Positions 1-6,202 of a stretch of 7,205 nt of DNA are shown here, in pieces. Where the stretch lies: positions 1 through 7,205 of the forward strand of contig DNFG01000295.1 of the NCBI GenBank assembly GCA_003487005.1, read 5' to 3'. The notes beneath the pieces are model-generated. The model was not told the origin of the DNA, did no database searches, and saw only the letters and a program-made list of their open reading frames with translations. Positions within the stretch are counted from its first letter, which is position 1; every line of letters starts with the position of its first letter. The DNA is from Bryobacterales bacterium (lineage in GTDB: Bacteria > Acidobacteriota > Terriglobia > Bryobacterales > Bryobacteraceae). Both the position numbers and the translations under genes were made by a program.

Positions 1-2924
1 ACCGCCGCTTTCGAGCGCCCGTCGCCGCTCCAGTCCCCGGTGAAGGGAGTCCCATCGAGGCCAAGGCCGAAACTGGCGTCCAAGGGAAGGCCATCCCAGG
101 CGTAGTTGCCATTGACGTCGAGCAGCCAGTAGCCGTTCAGAAAGGCGCCGAGTTTGTGAGAATTGGCGTTGGTGAGTCCAGCCTGGGTGACCGACAGCGC
201 CTGCCCGCCAGCGGTGATACTGGCCTGCCGCGGAGAAGATGTCGCGTTGGCCGAAACGGAGTAGTTGAGAGTGGCGCTGCCGGCGCCGCTGGCGGGTGTC
301 ACGGTGAGCCAGGAGGGCGCGCTGCTGGCGGCGGTCCAGGAAGCATGGGAGGGCGAGACGGTCAGTGTGACAGTTCCAGCGCCCCCGGCGGCGGCCACGT
401 TGACGTGGGAAGCGCTGAGGGCAAAAGATACGCTCGCGCCGCTCTGCCGGATCGTGAGGCGCTGTCCGGCGATGTCCAAGGACGTCTCGCGGGCGGCGCC
501 GGAGTTGGTGGAGAGTTGAAATTCCACAGTGCCGGAGCCGGTCCCGGTGAAGGAGGCGACCTGAAGCCAGGCTCCGTGCGAGTGGGCGTTCCAGAGGGTG
601 CCGGGCGGGGCGGTGACGGGAATCGAGTGGGCGGCCGAGGCGGCGGGCAGCGGCGAGGCGGGGGCGGAGACGGTCGCGAGCGGAACGGTCACCGGTTGCG
701 CAGTGGCGAACGGGGTGGCGGCGCCCGTTCCAAGCTGGCCGGAATCGTTGCGACCCCAGGCGCGCAAGGAGCCGTCGGCAAGCAGGGCGAGACTGTGACG
801 CCACCCGGCGGCGGCGCTCAGCGCCGGCGGCAGTCCGGCGACGGCGGCGGGCGACAGAAGATTGAAGTAGGAGCGGGCGGCAAGTTGACCGTCGTGGTTG
901 GAGCCCCAGCCGAGGAGAGCGCCGTTGGACGAGACCGCGAGGCTATGGCTGGCGCCCGCGGCGAGTCCGGCAATGCCGGGGAGTCCCGGCACGGGAGAAG
1001 GCGAAGGGGTCGAGACCGCGCTGCCAAGGCCCAGCGCGCCCTCGCCGTTGTGACCCCACGCGTGGAGGGCGCCACCGCCGAGGGCAAGCGTGTGCAGGTA
1101 GCCGCCGGCGGCGGCCGTGGCGCCGGTCAAAGTCCCAGCGCGGACGGGAAGGTTGCGGTCCAGCGTGGTTCCATCGCCCAACTGGCCGAATAGATTCCAT
1201 CCCCAGGTCCAGACGCTGCCGTCGTTCCGGACGGCGACGGAATGGTAACCGCCGGCGGCGATGGCGATGACATTGCCGAGGCCGGGGACCGGCGCGGGGG
1301 TGGCGCGGTTGAGGTTGGCGCCATCGCCCAGTTGGCCGAAGTCGTTCCGGCCCCAGGTCCAGACGCTGCCGTCGGCACGGAGCGCGAGGTTGTGGAAATA
1401 GCCTGCGGCGATACGGGTCACGCCGGCCAGCGAAGAAACGGTGACGGGGGAGAGGCGTTGGAGCAGGGTCCCATCGCCGAGTTGCCCCGCACCATTCGCA
1501 CCCCAGGCGCGGAGAGTGCCGTCGAGGCGCAGGACGAGGCTGTGCGTGGCACCTGCGGCGGCGGCGGAGACGGATGTCAGCCCCGGAATCGAGACCGGAC
1601 CATCGCGCTGGGTCAGCGTCCCGTCACCGATCTGACCGGACTCATTGGCGCCCCAGGCGCGGAGGCTGCCATCCGACAGGACCGCCAGGGAGTGACTGAC
1701 GCCGGCCGCGACGGCCGAGACGGGGGGCAGCGACAGTGGCGAAACGGGGGTTCCGGGCAGCGACGCGACCCCCGAAGCGGTTTGGCCGGAACGGCTGTCC
1801 CCCCACGCCAGGACGGTTCCATCCGTGCGGAGGCCCAGCGAGTGGTGGGCCCCGGCGGAGATCGCCAGGAGGTCGACGGCGCCGGCCATGACGGGAGTCA
1901 GAAACTCCGTGGCGCCCTCGACGCCCAGTTGGCCGGACGCGTTCATTCCCCAGGCGGCCACGGAACCGCCGGGCAGAAGCAGGAGGCTGTGTGCATAACC
2001 GGCGGCGACGGCCAGTCCGCCGGTGACGCCCACCGGGGCCGTCGGCGTCGCGCGGTTGATGGTCGTGCCGTCGCCCAGTTGTCCGGCGGCGTTCCAGCCC
2101 CAGGAGCGGACAAGCCCAGGGGCGGCGGCGAGGCTGTGATACCAGCCCGCGGCGATGGACTCAATGCCGGAGACCGCGAGCACCTGGGTGGGGGCATTTC
2201 GCTGAGCCCAGAATCCGTCGCCGAGTTGGCCGAACGCATTCGCGCCCCAGGCCCAGACGGTTCCGTCCGACCTGAGCGCGAGACTGTGGGAGGCGCCCGC
2301 GGCGACGGCAACCACACTGTTCAGACCCGGAACCTGCTGGGGAGAGTGAGCGTCTGCGGTGTGCCCGAGGCCCAGTTGACCATCGGCATTGCGGCCCCAG
2401 GCCCAAACGGTGCCGTCGCCGCGAACGGCGAGCGAATGGTAAGCGCCCGCCGCGATGGCGACAACGGAAGTCAGTCCATTGACCGCCACGGGAAGGGACC
2501 GGGCGGTGACGGAGCCGTCCCCAAGCTGGCCGCTCTGGTTCGAGCCCCAACTCCAGAGGGAACCGTCCTGGCGCATGGCGAGGCTGTGGAACAGGCCTGC
2601 GGCCAGACCCGCCACCGCGGTCAGGCCGGTCACCGGACCGGGCCTGGCGCGATTGCCGCTGGTTCCGTCCCCAAGCTGCCCGTGCGCGTTATCGCCCCAC
2701 GCGTCGACGGTCGCGTTGGGCATCAGGCGAAGGACATGGAATCCCCCTGCGGCGAGTGTCGCCGGCGGGGTGAGGGAAGCGGAGCGCGTGGAAGCAGCCT
2801 CCGTCAACTCGGGAGCGGCACGCTGGGTCGAGAGCAGGGTGCGTCCGTCCGATGCCTGAACCGCGCCTGGAAAAACCATCCAGGCAACCACGGCGCAGGC
2901 CGGGATTCGACAAAAGATCGACAT
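1..2924 (-). CDS. Secreted RCC1-repeat beta-propeller protein with BACON-like domains (3' end missing)
   Basis: One open frame runs from the ATG at 2924 to the left edge: 974 codons without a stop, truncated at its C-terminus. An in-frame TAG lies upstream with no start codon between, which fixes the start; no clear Shine-Dalgarno is visible. Residues 1-24 look like a Sec signal peptide (hydrophobic 7-22, likely cleavage after VQA). Residues 55-745 are RCC1/ATS1-type repeats of the form WGxNxxGQLGDGT...P..V.G...AAG..HSLA...DG. About 770-830 is a short BACON-like segment (W778, ending TIRQSG), and 831-916 a fuller BACON-like domain (APSWLTVTPASGAG, ending SVTQAG). From about 925 a VCBS/FG-GAP-like module begins (NGYWLLDVNGNYAWDG, GDWSGDGRSKAAV). 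RCC1 propellers and BACON domains usually mediate binding, so an extracellular or outer-surface binding role is inferred; the ligand is unknown. It lies 71 bases after the glycosyltransferase and may share its transcript. Confidence 0.93.
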   Translation of the reverse strand, partial: MSIFCRIPACAVVAWMVFPGAVQASDGRTLLSTQRAAPELTEAASTRSASLTPPATLAAGGFHVLRLMPNATVDAWGDNAHGQLGDGTSGNRARPGPVTGLTAVAGLAAGLFHSLAMRQDGSLWSWGSNQSGQLGDGSVTARSLPVAVNGLTSVVAIAAGAYHSLAVRGDGTVWAWGRNADGQLGLGHTADAHSPQQVPGLNSVVAVAAGASHSLALRSDGTVWAWGANAFGQLGDGFWAQRNAPTQVLAVSGIESIAAGWYHSLAAAPGLVRSWGWNAAGQLGDGTTINRATPTAPVGVTGGLAVAAGYAHSLLLLPGGSVAAWGMNASGQLGVEGATEFLTPVMAGAVDLLAISAGAHHSLGLRTDGTVLAWGDSRSGQTASGVASLPGTPVSPLSLPPVSAVAAGVSHSLAVLSDGSLRAWGANESGQIGDGTLTQRDGPVSIPGLTSVSAAAAGATHSLVLRLDGTLRAWGANGAGQLGDGTLLQRLSPVTVSSLAGVTRIAAGYFHNLALRADGSVWTWGRNDFGQLGDGANLNRATPAPVPGLGNVIAIAAGGYHSVAVRNDGSVWTWGWNLFGQLGDGTTLDRNLPVRAGTLTGATAAAGGYLHTLALGGGALHAWGHNGEGALGLGSAVSTPSPSPVPGLPGIAGLAAGASHSLAVSSNGALLGWGSNHDGQLAARSYFNLLSPAAVAGLPPALSAAAGWRHSLALLADGSLRAWGRNDSGQLGTGAATPFATAQPVTVPLATVSAPASPLPAASAAHSIPVTAPPGTLWNAHSHGAWLQVASFTGTGSGTVEFQLSTNSGAARETSLDIAGQRLTIRQSGASVSFALSASHVNVAAAGGAGTVTLTVSPSHASWTAASSAPSWLTVTPASGAGSATLNYSVSANATSSPRQASITAGGQALSVTQAGLTNANSHKLGAFLNGYWLLDVNGNYAWDGLPLDASFGLGLDGTPFTGDWSGDGRSKAA
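690..2762 (-). repeat. RCC1 repeat array, 14 WG strands with a 50-residue period
   Basis: Protein-level tandem repeats lie inside the RCC1 gene. The tryptophan of each WG motif falls at residues 76, 126, 176, 226, 275, 325, 374, 424, 474, 524, 574, 623, 673 and 723, so ten intervals are exactly 50 residues and three are 49. The array starts with the second half of a repeat (about residues 55-75, LAAGGFHVLRL) and ends with the first half of one (723 to about 745). That is the usual 'Velcro' closure of a propeller, giving 14 blades in all. The seventh full repeat (from W374) has lost GQLGDGT and reads SGQTASG; those from W623 and W673 are also degenerate. DNA copies have diverged, so this is an old expansion. 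Confidence 0.9.
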
Positions 2925-2995
2925 GAAATGCCGACTGCTGCGGACCGGCGCGGGACCGGTCTACTGTGGAGGTTAGCACCCGGGCCGGTGATCGT
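2925..2995 (-). other. Intergenic gap with weak GC hairpin
   Basis: The 71 bases between the glycosyltransferase stop and the RCC1 start hold a 6-bp inverted repeat, GACCGG at 2943-2948 and CCGGTC at 2956-2961, with a 7-base loop. No T-run follows on the minus strand, so it is not a convincing intrinsic terminator. I see no good promoter or Shine-Dalgarno for the RCC1 gene. Confidence 0.3.
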
Positions 2996-4339
2996 CTATC
3001 CCCCGGAAGAGGTACCGGGGACTACGCCCTCCCTGAACTGAACCACTCGCTGGAGTGCTTCGATGAAGCCGTTACAGCGCGAGGACCAGGATTCCTGGCG
3101 GGCGATCTCGCGCCGGGCCTGATTGCGGGCGGGATTCGATTCAAGCAGGGCCGCGCCGACGGCGGAGGCGAAGTCCGGGGGGGAGTCGGCGAGGTAGACG
3201 AGATCTTGGAAACGTTCCACCTCGGGCAGGCGCGTCGAGACAACGGGCAGACCGCAACTGAAGTACTCGTAGAGTTTGATCGGGTCGGCGGCGCGGGTGA
3301 GTTGATTATTGAGAAAAGGGATCAATCCGGCGTGCCAACTGGCATAGTGGGCCGGAAGGGCGGAATGGGGCAATTCGCCGAGGAATTCCACGTTGGGGAA
3401 GCGTTGGAGGCACTGAACGCGGTCGTCCTCGATGCGCCCGATCAGGGGGAACCGGCAGTGGGGGTGGGCTGCGGCCGCGGAAGCCACGGCATCGACATCG
3501 AACCAGTGGTCGAGAGCCCCGGCATAGCCGACGACCGGGCCGGGGGAGGCGGGGCGGGCGGCGCCCAGGAAGGCGGCTGAGTCGACGGCGTTGCGAATGA
3601 GTACCGAACGTTCGCGGGCCTGGGGGTGCGAACCCAGAGTGCGATCCATGAGATAGCGCGCGGAAAACGCGATCAGGTCGGACTGCGCCAGCAGTGCGTC
3701 TTCGCTCTCGACGATGGACCGGTCGACATTCCGGAACCCCGCGAGAAAATCGTGGCAATCATAGACGATCGGGCAACCGTGCAGCCGCCGGAGCGTCACG
3801 GCGACATCGAGCCAGATGGGGAAACTGACCACCAGAATCACGGGAACGCGCGACTCCTCCAGCAGCGCACTCAGTTCGCGGGCGATCCGGGCGGATTCGG
3901 ATGGACGCAGCAGACGCCGGTGGAAGACATGTTCGGCGGGCAGGTGGGCATGGAACTCGTGCACGCCGGGCTCAAGGGTATGAATCCGGCTTTCGGGCTC
4001 GAACAGCGCAGGCTGATGGTACTCGCAGCCGAGGTGGGGATTCACGTAGAGGCACGTGTGGCCACGGGCGGCGAAGGCCCGGGCCAGATGCTGGGACCGC
4101 TGAATCCGGGTATGCCAGTCGGTCATCGGGAGGAAGACCACGGCCGGGCGCGGCGGAGCCGCCCCGGCGAGGGGATTACCCTGGGCGCGCGGCGCGTGCC
4201 AGCATTCGTTGAAGTAGGGGGGCCTTGTGGAAGGGCGGATCCGGTAGTACAGCCAGCGGAGATACGGGCGGACCAGTTCCCATGCGTGACTGGCGATGCC
4301 GGGGGCGGCCCGCAAGGGAGTAGTCATCTCTGTCGGCAT
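2996..4339 (-). CDS. Glycosyltransferase, GT-B fold, GT4-like (TuaH-like)
   Basis: A 447-residue protein with no signal peptide, probably cytoplasmic or at the inner membrane face. The N-terminal half resembles the acceptor domain of GT-B enzymes: a hydrophobic strand (PAVVFLPMTDW, 66-76), then an RSQHLARAFAARGH helix (81-94) and YDCHD at 193-197. The C-terminal half has the nucleotide-sugar domain signature: GYAGALDHWFD (271-281), NVEFLGELP (316-324) and DPIKLYEYFSCGLPVVST (352-369), where K355 and E358 sit in the usual donor-binding place. It therefore likely transfers a sugar from a nucleotide-sugar donor during surface polysaccharide assembly; donor and acceptor cannot be read from sequence. 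The start is the first ATG, at 4339; a second in-frame ATG lies four codons on, and neither has a strong Shine-Dalgarno. It lies 86 bases after the HAD phosphatase gene on the same strand. Confidence 0.88.
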   Translation of the reverse strand: MPTEMTTPLRAAPGIASHAWELVRPYLRWLYYRIRPSTRPPYFNECWHAPRAQGNPLAGAAPPRPAVVFLPMTDWHTRIQRSQHLARAFAARGHTCLYVNPHLGCEYHQPALFEPESRIHTLEPGVHEFHAHLPAEHVFHRRLLRPSESARIARELSALLEESRVPVILVVSFPIWLDVAVTLRRLHGCPIVYDCHDFLAGFRNVDRSIVESEDALLAQSDLIAFSARYLMDRTLGSHPQARERSVLIRNAVDSAAFLGAARPASPGPVVGYAGALDHWFDVDAVASAAAAHPHCRFPLIGRIEDDRVQCLQRFPNVEFLGELPHSALPAHYASWHAGLIPFLNNQLTRAADPIKLYEYFSCGLPVVSTRLPEVERFQDLVYLADSPPDFASAVGAALLESNPARNQARREIARQESWSSRCNGFIEALQRVVQFREGVVPGTSSGG

Positions 4340-4400
4340 CGACCTGAACCGTTCGCTTCATCATACATGAGCCCCATTGGGTGACCCGGCCCTTCGCGTC

Positions 4401-4418
4401 CGGCGGCAGGCGCCGCCG
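4401..4418 (-). other. GC-rich hairpin just after the HAD phosphatase gene
   Basis: A perfect 7-bp inverted repeat (CGGCGGC at 4401-4407, GCCGCCG at 4412-4418) with a 4-base loop begins 8 bases past the HAD phosphatase stop codon. It lacks a following T-run, so it may only stabilise or pause the transcript, or be chance in GC-rich DNA. Confidence 0.3.
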
Positions 4419-4425
4419 CGGGCGG

Positions 4426-5076
4426 TCAGGGGAACAGCGCCGGAAGCAGGGGCAGGACGCCGGCGATCGAATCGGCCGGAACGACCTGAAAGCTGGAGGT
4501 CCGGAGATCGCCGACCTGCTCCCGGTGGGCCCGGCCGTGGCCCGTGAGAACATGGATTCCGCCGCGGAGACCGGCGGCGGCGCCCGCCGAGAGGTCGGTG
4601 CCGTGGTCACCGGCAATCCAGGACCGGCCCAGTTGAAGGTTGAGCCGGGCGGCGGCTTCCAGCAGCATCCCGGGCCGCGGTTTGCGCGCCGGGTGCCCGG
4701 GGTGGCGGAATCCCCCGATGCCGTCCGGATGGAATGGGCAGGCGAACAGACCATCGAGCGCCGCCCCTTCCTCGGCGAGCCGAGCGGCAATCCGGGTCTC
4801 GACTTCCAAGAAGCCGGCCCAGTCGTAGTAGCCCCGCCCGATCCCGGCCTGATTCGTCACGACGACGACAGCGATGCCGGAACGGTTCGCGGCGGCGACG
4901 ACACGGGCTGCGCCATCAATCATGACGGTGTCGGCAGCGCGGCAAAGGTAGCCGGTCTCCTCAACCAGAACCCCGTCCCGGTCCAGGAAGAGGGCCCGAC
5001 GCGGAGCCTGCGCGGGCGGGCGGCACCAGCTCCAGATACCGGTGGCGGGGTCGTAGCTGCCGGACTCAATCGCCAT
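4426..5076 (-). CDS. HAD-IIIA family phosphatase, GmhB-like (heptose-1,7-bisphosphate 7-phosphatase / histidinol-phosphatase type)
   Basis: A 216-residue HAD-superfamily phosphatase. Motif I is FLDRDGVLVEE, with nucleophile D32 and acid/base D34; motif II is VVVTNQAGIGRG (T74); motif III is RKPRPGM (K132); motif IV is GDHGTD (D157, D161), which binds magnesium. In GmhB this chemistry removes the 7-phosphate of D-glycero-D-manno-heptose 1,7-bisphosphate, a step towards ADP- or GDP-heptose for LPS or glycans; the neighbouring glycosyltransferase fits that, but the substrate is inferred. Two oddities: about 28 residues (with YDPATGIWSWC) precede the usual N-terminus with no internal start codon, and the GmhB zinc loop is altered. 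CPFH (C113, H116) is present, but the CxC normally before RKP reads HPA. The ATG at 5076 is the only plausible start (weak GAAG upstream). It lies 52 bases after the hydrolase gene. Confidence 0.87.
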   Translation of the reverse strand: MAIESGSYDPATGIWSWCRPPAQAPRRALFLDRDGVLVEETGYLCRAADTVMIDGAARVVAAANRSGIAVVVVTNQAGIGRGYYDWAGFLEVETRIAARLAEEGAALDGLFACPFHPDGIGGFRHPGHPARKPRPGMLLEAAARLNLQLGRSWIAGDHGTDLSAGAAAGLRGGIHVLTGHGRAHREQVGDLRTSSFQVVPADSIAGVLPLLPALFP

Positions 5077-5128
5077 ATCTTCACGCGAAAGGATAGCAAA
5101 GCGAGGCCCGGTGAGCCTGGCCGGCGGG

Positions 5129-5770
5129 TCATTCGGGCGCGGCGAGGCCCAGGAAATCGCGCGTCCGGACGATCAGGTCATCGACCACGTCGAGGAGTTG
5201 GTGGTCGGAGGGGTACTCAATGAGGGTGACGTTCGGGCGGTTTGCGGCAAACTCCCGGGAGATCGAGACGGGCACGACATCGTCGTGGATGCCGTGCAGG
5301 ATCAGCACGGGTTGAGAAACGGCCGGCATCTCCTCGTACAGGGCGGCATCTTCCATCAGGGTCCAGCCGATTTCGGCTTCGCGCCCGAGGTCATGGTGCA
5401 GCATCGAGCGGGCGCCGGTCCGCTGCCAGTCGTCGAGTGCATCGAGACCCAGAGAGGAGCCCCAGCGGCGGGCGAAGCCGAAAGCCGGGGCCATCAGGAT
5501 GATCCGATCCACTTCGGGGTGGCGGGCGGCATAGAGGGCGGCGAGATAGCCACCAAGGCTGGACCCGATGAGGACGCAGGGGCGACTGGCGGCTGTCTTT
5601 TCAATGATTTGCAGTTGACTGGTCAGCGTCATGCCACGGAAATCCCCGCCGTCGAGCGCGGGCACTGCAACCTCCAAACCGAGCGCCTGGAAGTGTTCGG
5701 AGAAGATGCGGGCTTTGCTTGATGAGGGGCCGGAAGCGAAGCCGTGAAGGTACAGGACAGGCAGGTTCAC
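5129..5770 (-). CDS. YqiA/YcfP-like alpha/beta-hydrolase (putative esterase)
   Basis: A 213-residue cytoplasmic alpha/beta-hydrolase. The opening LPVLYLHGFASGPSSSKA (3-20) is the hallmark of the YqiA/UPF0227 group: an oxyanion-hole HGF followed by a Ser-rich stretch. The nucleophile elbow is GSSLGG (69-74) with Ser71. HGIHDDVVP (159-167) supplies the catalytic Asp, probably D163, and SDHQL gives His190. The length is typical of the family (E. coli YqiA is about 193 residues). YqiA-type enzymes hydrolyse short acyl esters in vitro; the natural substrate is unknown. The best start is GTG at 5770: upstream ATGs at 5772 and 5778 are in another frame and hit TGA at once. A GAAGG at about 5784-5788 is the only ribosome-site candidate, rather far from the GTG. 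It is the first gene of the minus-strand run, divergent from acpP, possibly coupled to a 17-codon ORF that overlaps its start. Confidence 0.88.
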   Translation of the reverse strand: MNLPVLYLHGFASGPSSSKARIFSEHFQALGLEVAVPALDGGDFRGMTLTSQLQIIEKTAASRPCVLIGSSLGGYLAALYAARHPEVDRIILMAPAFGFARRWGSSLGLDALDDWQRTGARSMLHHDLGREAEIGWTLMEDAALYEEMPAVSQPVLILHGIHDDVVPVSISREFAANRPNVTLIEYPSDHQLLDVVDDLIVRTRDFLGLAAPE

Positions 5771-5820
5771 ATTTTCATGGTAGCCTTCAGGCAGGAGTCC
5801 GGGCGATCGCGGATGCTCAT
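5767..5820 (-). CDS. Possible 17-codon upstream ORF overlapping the hydrolase start
   Basis: ATG at 5820 opens a short frame (MSIRDRPDSCLKATMKM) whose TGA at 5769-5767 overlaps the hydrolase GTG start as GTGA, the geometry used for translational coupling. It has no Shine-Dalgarno before 5820 and no recognisable product, so it is probably chance; it is recorded because the overlap is exact. Confidence 0.15.
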   Translation of the reverse strand: MSIRDRPDSCLKATMKM

Positions 5821-5846
5821 GTCTGAAAAATAATGTTTGGTCTTGA

Positions 5847-5875
5847 TTGCAAACCCGTCTGGCAACCGCTAGAAT
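5847..5875 (+). promoter_or_regulatory. Sigma70-like promoter for acpP-fabF
   Basis: TTGCAA (5847-5852, 4 of 6 to consensus) and TAGAAT (5870-5875, 5 of 6) are separated by exactly 17 bases. Transcription would start near 5882, giving a leader of about 24 bases before the acpP ATG. The local AT-rich patch (5825-5850) contrasts with the GC-rich genes on either side. This region is shared with the divergent hydrolase gene, whose own promoter I could not identify. Confidence 0.65.
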
Positions 5876-5895
5876 CGGAGCTTTGTGGTCTCATT

Positions 5896-5901
5896 AGGAG
5901 G
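5896..5901 (+). promoter_or_regulatory. Strong ribosome binding site of acpP
   Basis: AGGAGG, a full Shine-Dalgarno, lies 4 bases before the ATG at 5906. It decides the start against the in-frame GTG at 5885, which would place the ribosome site inside the coding sequence and lengthen a family whose N-terminus begins right at this ATG. Confidence 0.85.
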
Positions 5902-5905
5902 TTTC

Positions 5906-6142
5906 ATGTCCGTTGAAGCAAAAGTGAAGCAGATTATCGTCGAGCAGCTCGGCGTCGACGAGGCGCAAGTCGAAGGGACGGCGTCGTTTGTGGACGATCT
6001 CGGCGCTGATTCGCTCGACATCGTCGAGTTGGTCATGGCCTTCGAAGAGGCCTTCGACCTCGACATCCCCGACGAAGACGCCGAAAAGATCAAGACCGTC
6101 AAGGACGCCGTCGAATACATCGACGCGAAGGGCAAGAAATAG
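5906..6142 (+). CDS. acpP: Acyl carrier protein
   Basis: A 78-residue acidic protein matching the usual length of the fatty-acid-synthesis acyl carrier protein. The phosphopantetheine attachment site is [18 protein letters not shown], with Ser37 in the DSL motif. The acceptor-helix region that follows, [20 protein letters not shown], and the N-terminal helix [11 protein letters not shown] are also canonical. Once modified by holo-ACP synthase the protein carries acyl intermediates as thioesters between the enzymes of the type II cytoplasmic pathway and donates them for lipid synthesis. It is followed 60 bases later by fabF on the same strand, the standard bacterial order. The strong promoter and Shine-Dalgarno fit its high abundance in most bacteria. 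Nothing is odd about the gene; identification is near certain. Confidence 0.98.
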   Translation: MSVEAKVKQIIVEQLGVDEAQVEGTASFVDDLGADSLDIVELVMAFEEAFDLDIPDEDAEKIKTVKDAVEYIDAKGKK

Positions 6143-6156
6143 CGCCCGCGGGCGTT
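6141..6156 (+). other. Palindrome at the acpP stop codon
   Basis: CGCCCGCGGGCG (6143-6154) is a perfect 12-base palindrome that begins right after the acpP stop and can fold as a short hairpin, extended by a G-U and an A-U pair. A pyrimidine-rich stretch (TTGCCCTCTCTCC) follows, but not a true T-run. It could act as a partial terminator or RNA-stability element setting more acpP than fabF message; this is inference. Confidence 0.3.
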
Positions 6157-6190
6157 GCCCTCTCTCCGGCCACGGATCAACCTTAATTCT

Positions 6191-6195
6191 GGGAG
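6191..6195 (+). promoter_or_regulatory. Ribosome binding site selecting the TTG start of fabF
   Basis: GGGAG lies 7 bases before the TTG at 6203, good Shine-Dalgarno spacing. It supports a rare TTG start that yields the conserved FabF N-terminus (RRVVVTGVGLVS) at residue 3; the first in-frame ATG would be deep inside the enzyme. Confidence 0.7.
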
Positions 6196-6202
6196 CTGCC
6201 TT

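Noticed and set aside
156..1193. 345-codon open frame on the plus strand
   Set aside because: Another antisense shadow, opposite the last RCC1 repeats and the BACON-like domains; Gly/Arg-rich and without any recognisable motif.
690..2762. CRISPR or other DNA tandem repeat array
   Set aside because: The roughly 150-base period comes from coding repeats; the copies are divergent in DNA and conserved only in protein, with no identical repeats or spacers.
2942..2961. Intrinsic terminator between the glycosyltransferase and RCC1 genes
   Set aside because: The stem is only 6 bp and no T-run follows on the minus strand.
1242..3041. 599-codon open frame on the plus strand across the RCC1 gene
   Set aside because: It is the antisense shadow of the GC-rich repeat gene. 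Its translation is low-complexity, Gly/Arg/Ala-rich and mirrors the RCC1 periodicity, while the minus strand encodes clear WGxNxxGQLGDG repeats.
4360..4365. TATGAT as a promoter -10 for the glycosyltransferase on the minus strand
   Set aside because: No -35 element lies at a suitable distance and the leader would hold no ribosome site, so it is probably chance.
5885..5905. GTG at 5885 as the start of acpP
   Set aside because: It would put the AGGAGG ribosome site inside the gene and add seven residues (VVSLGGF-type) absent from acyl carrier proteins; ATG at 5906 is well spaced.
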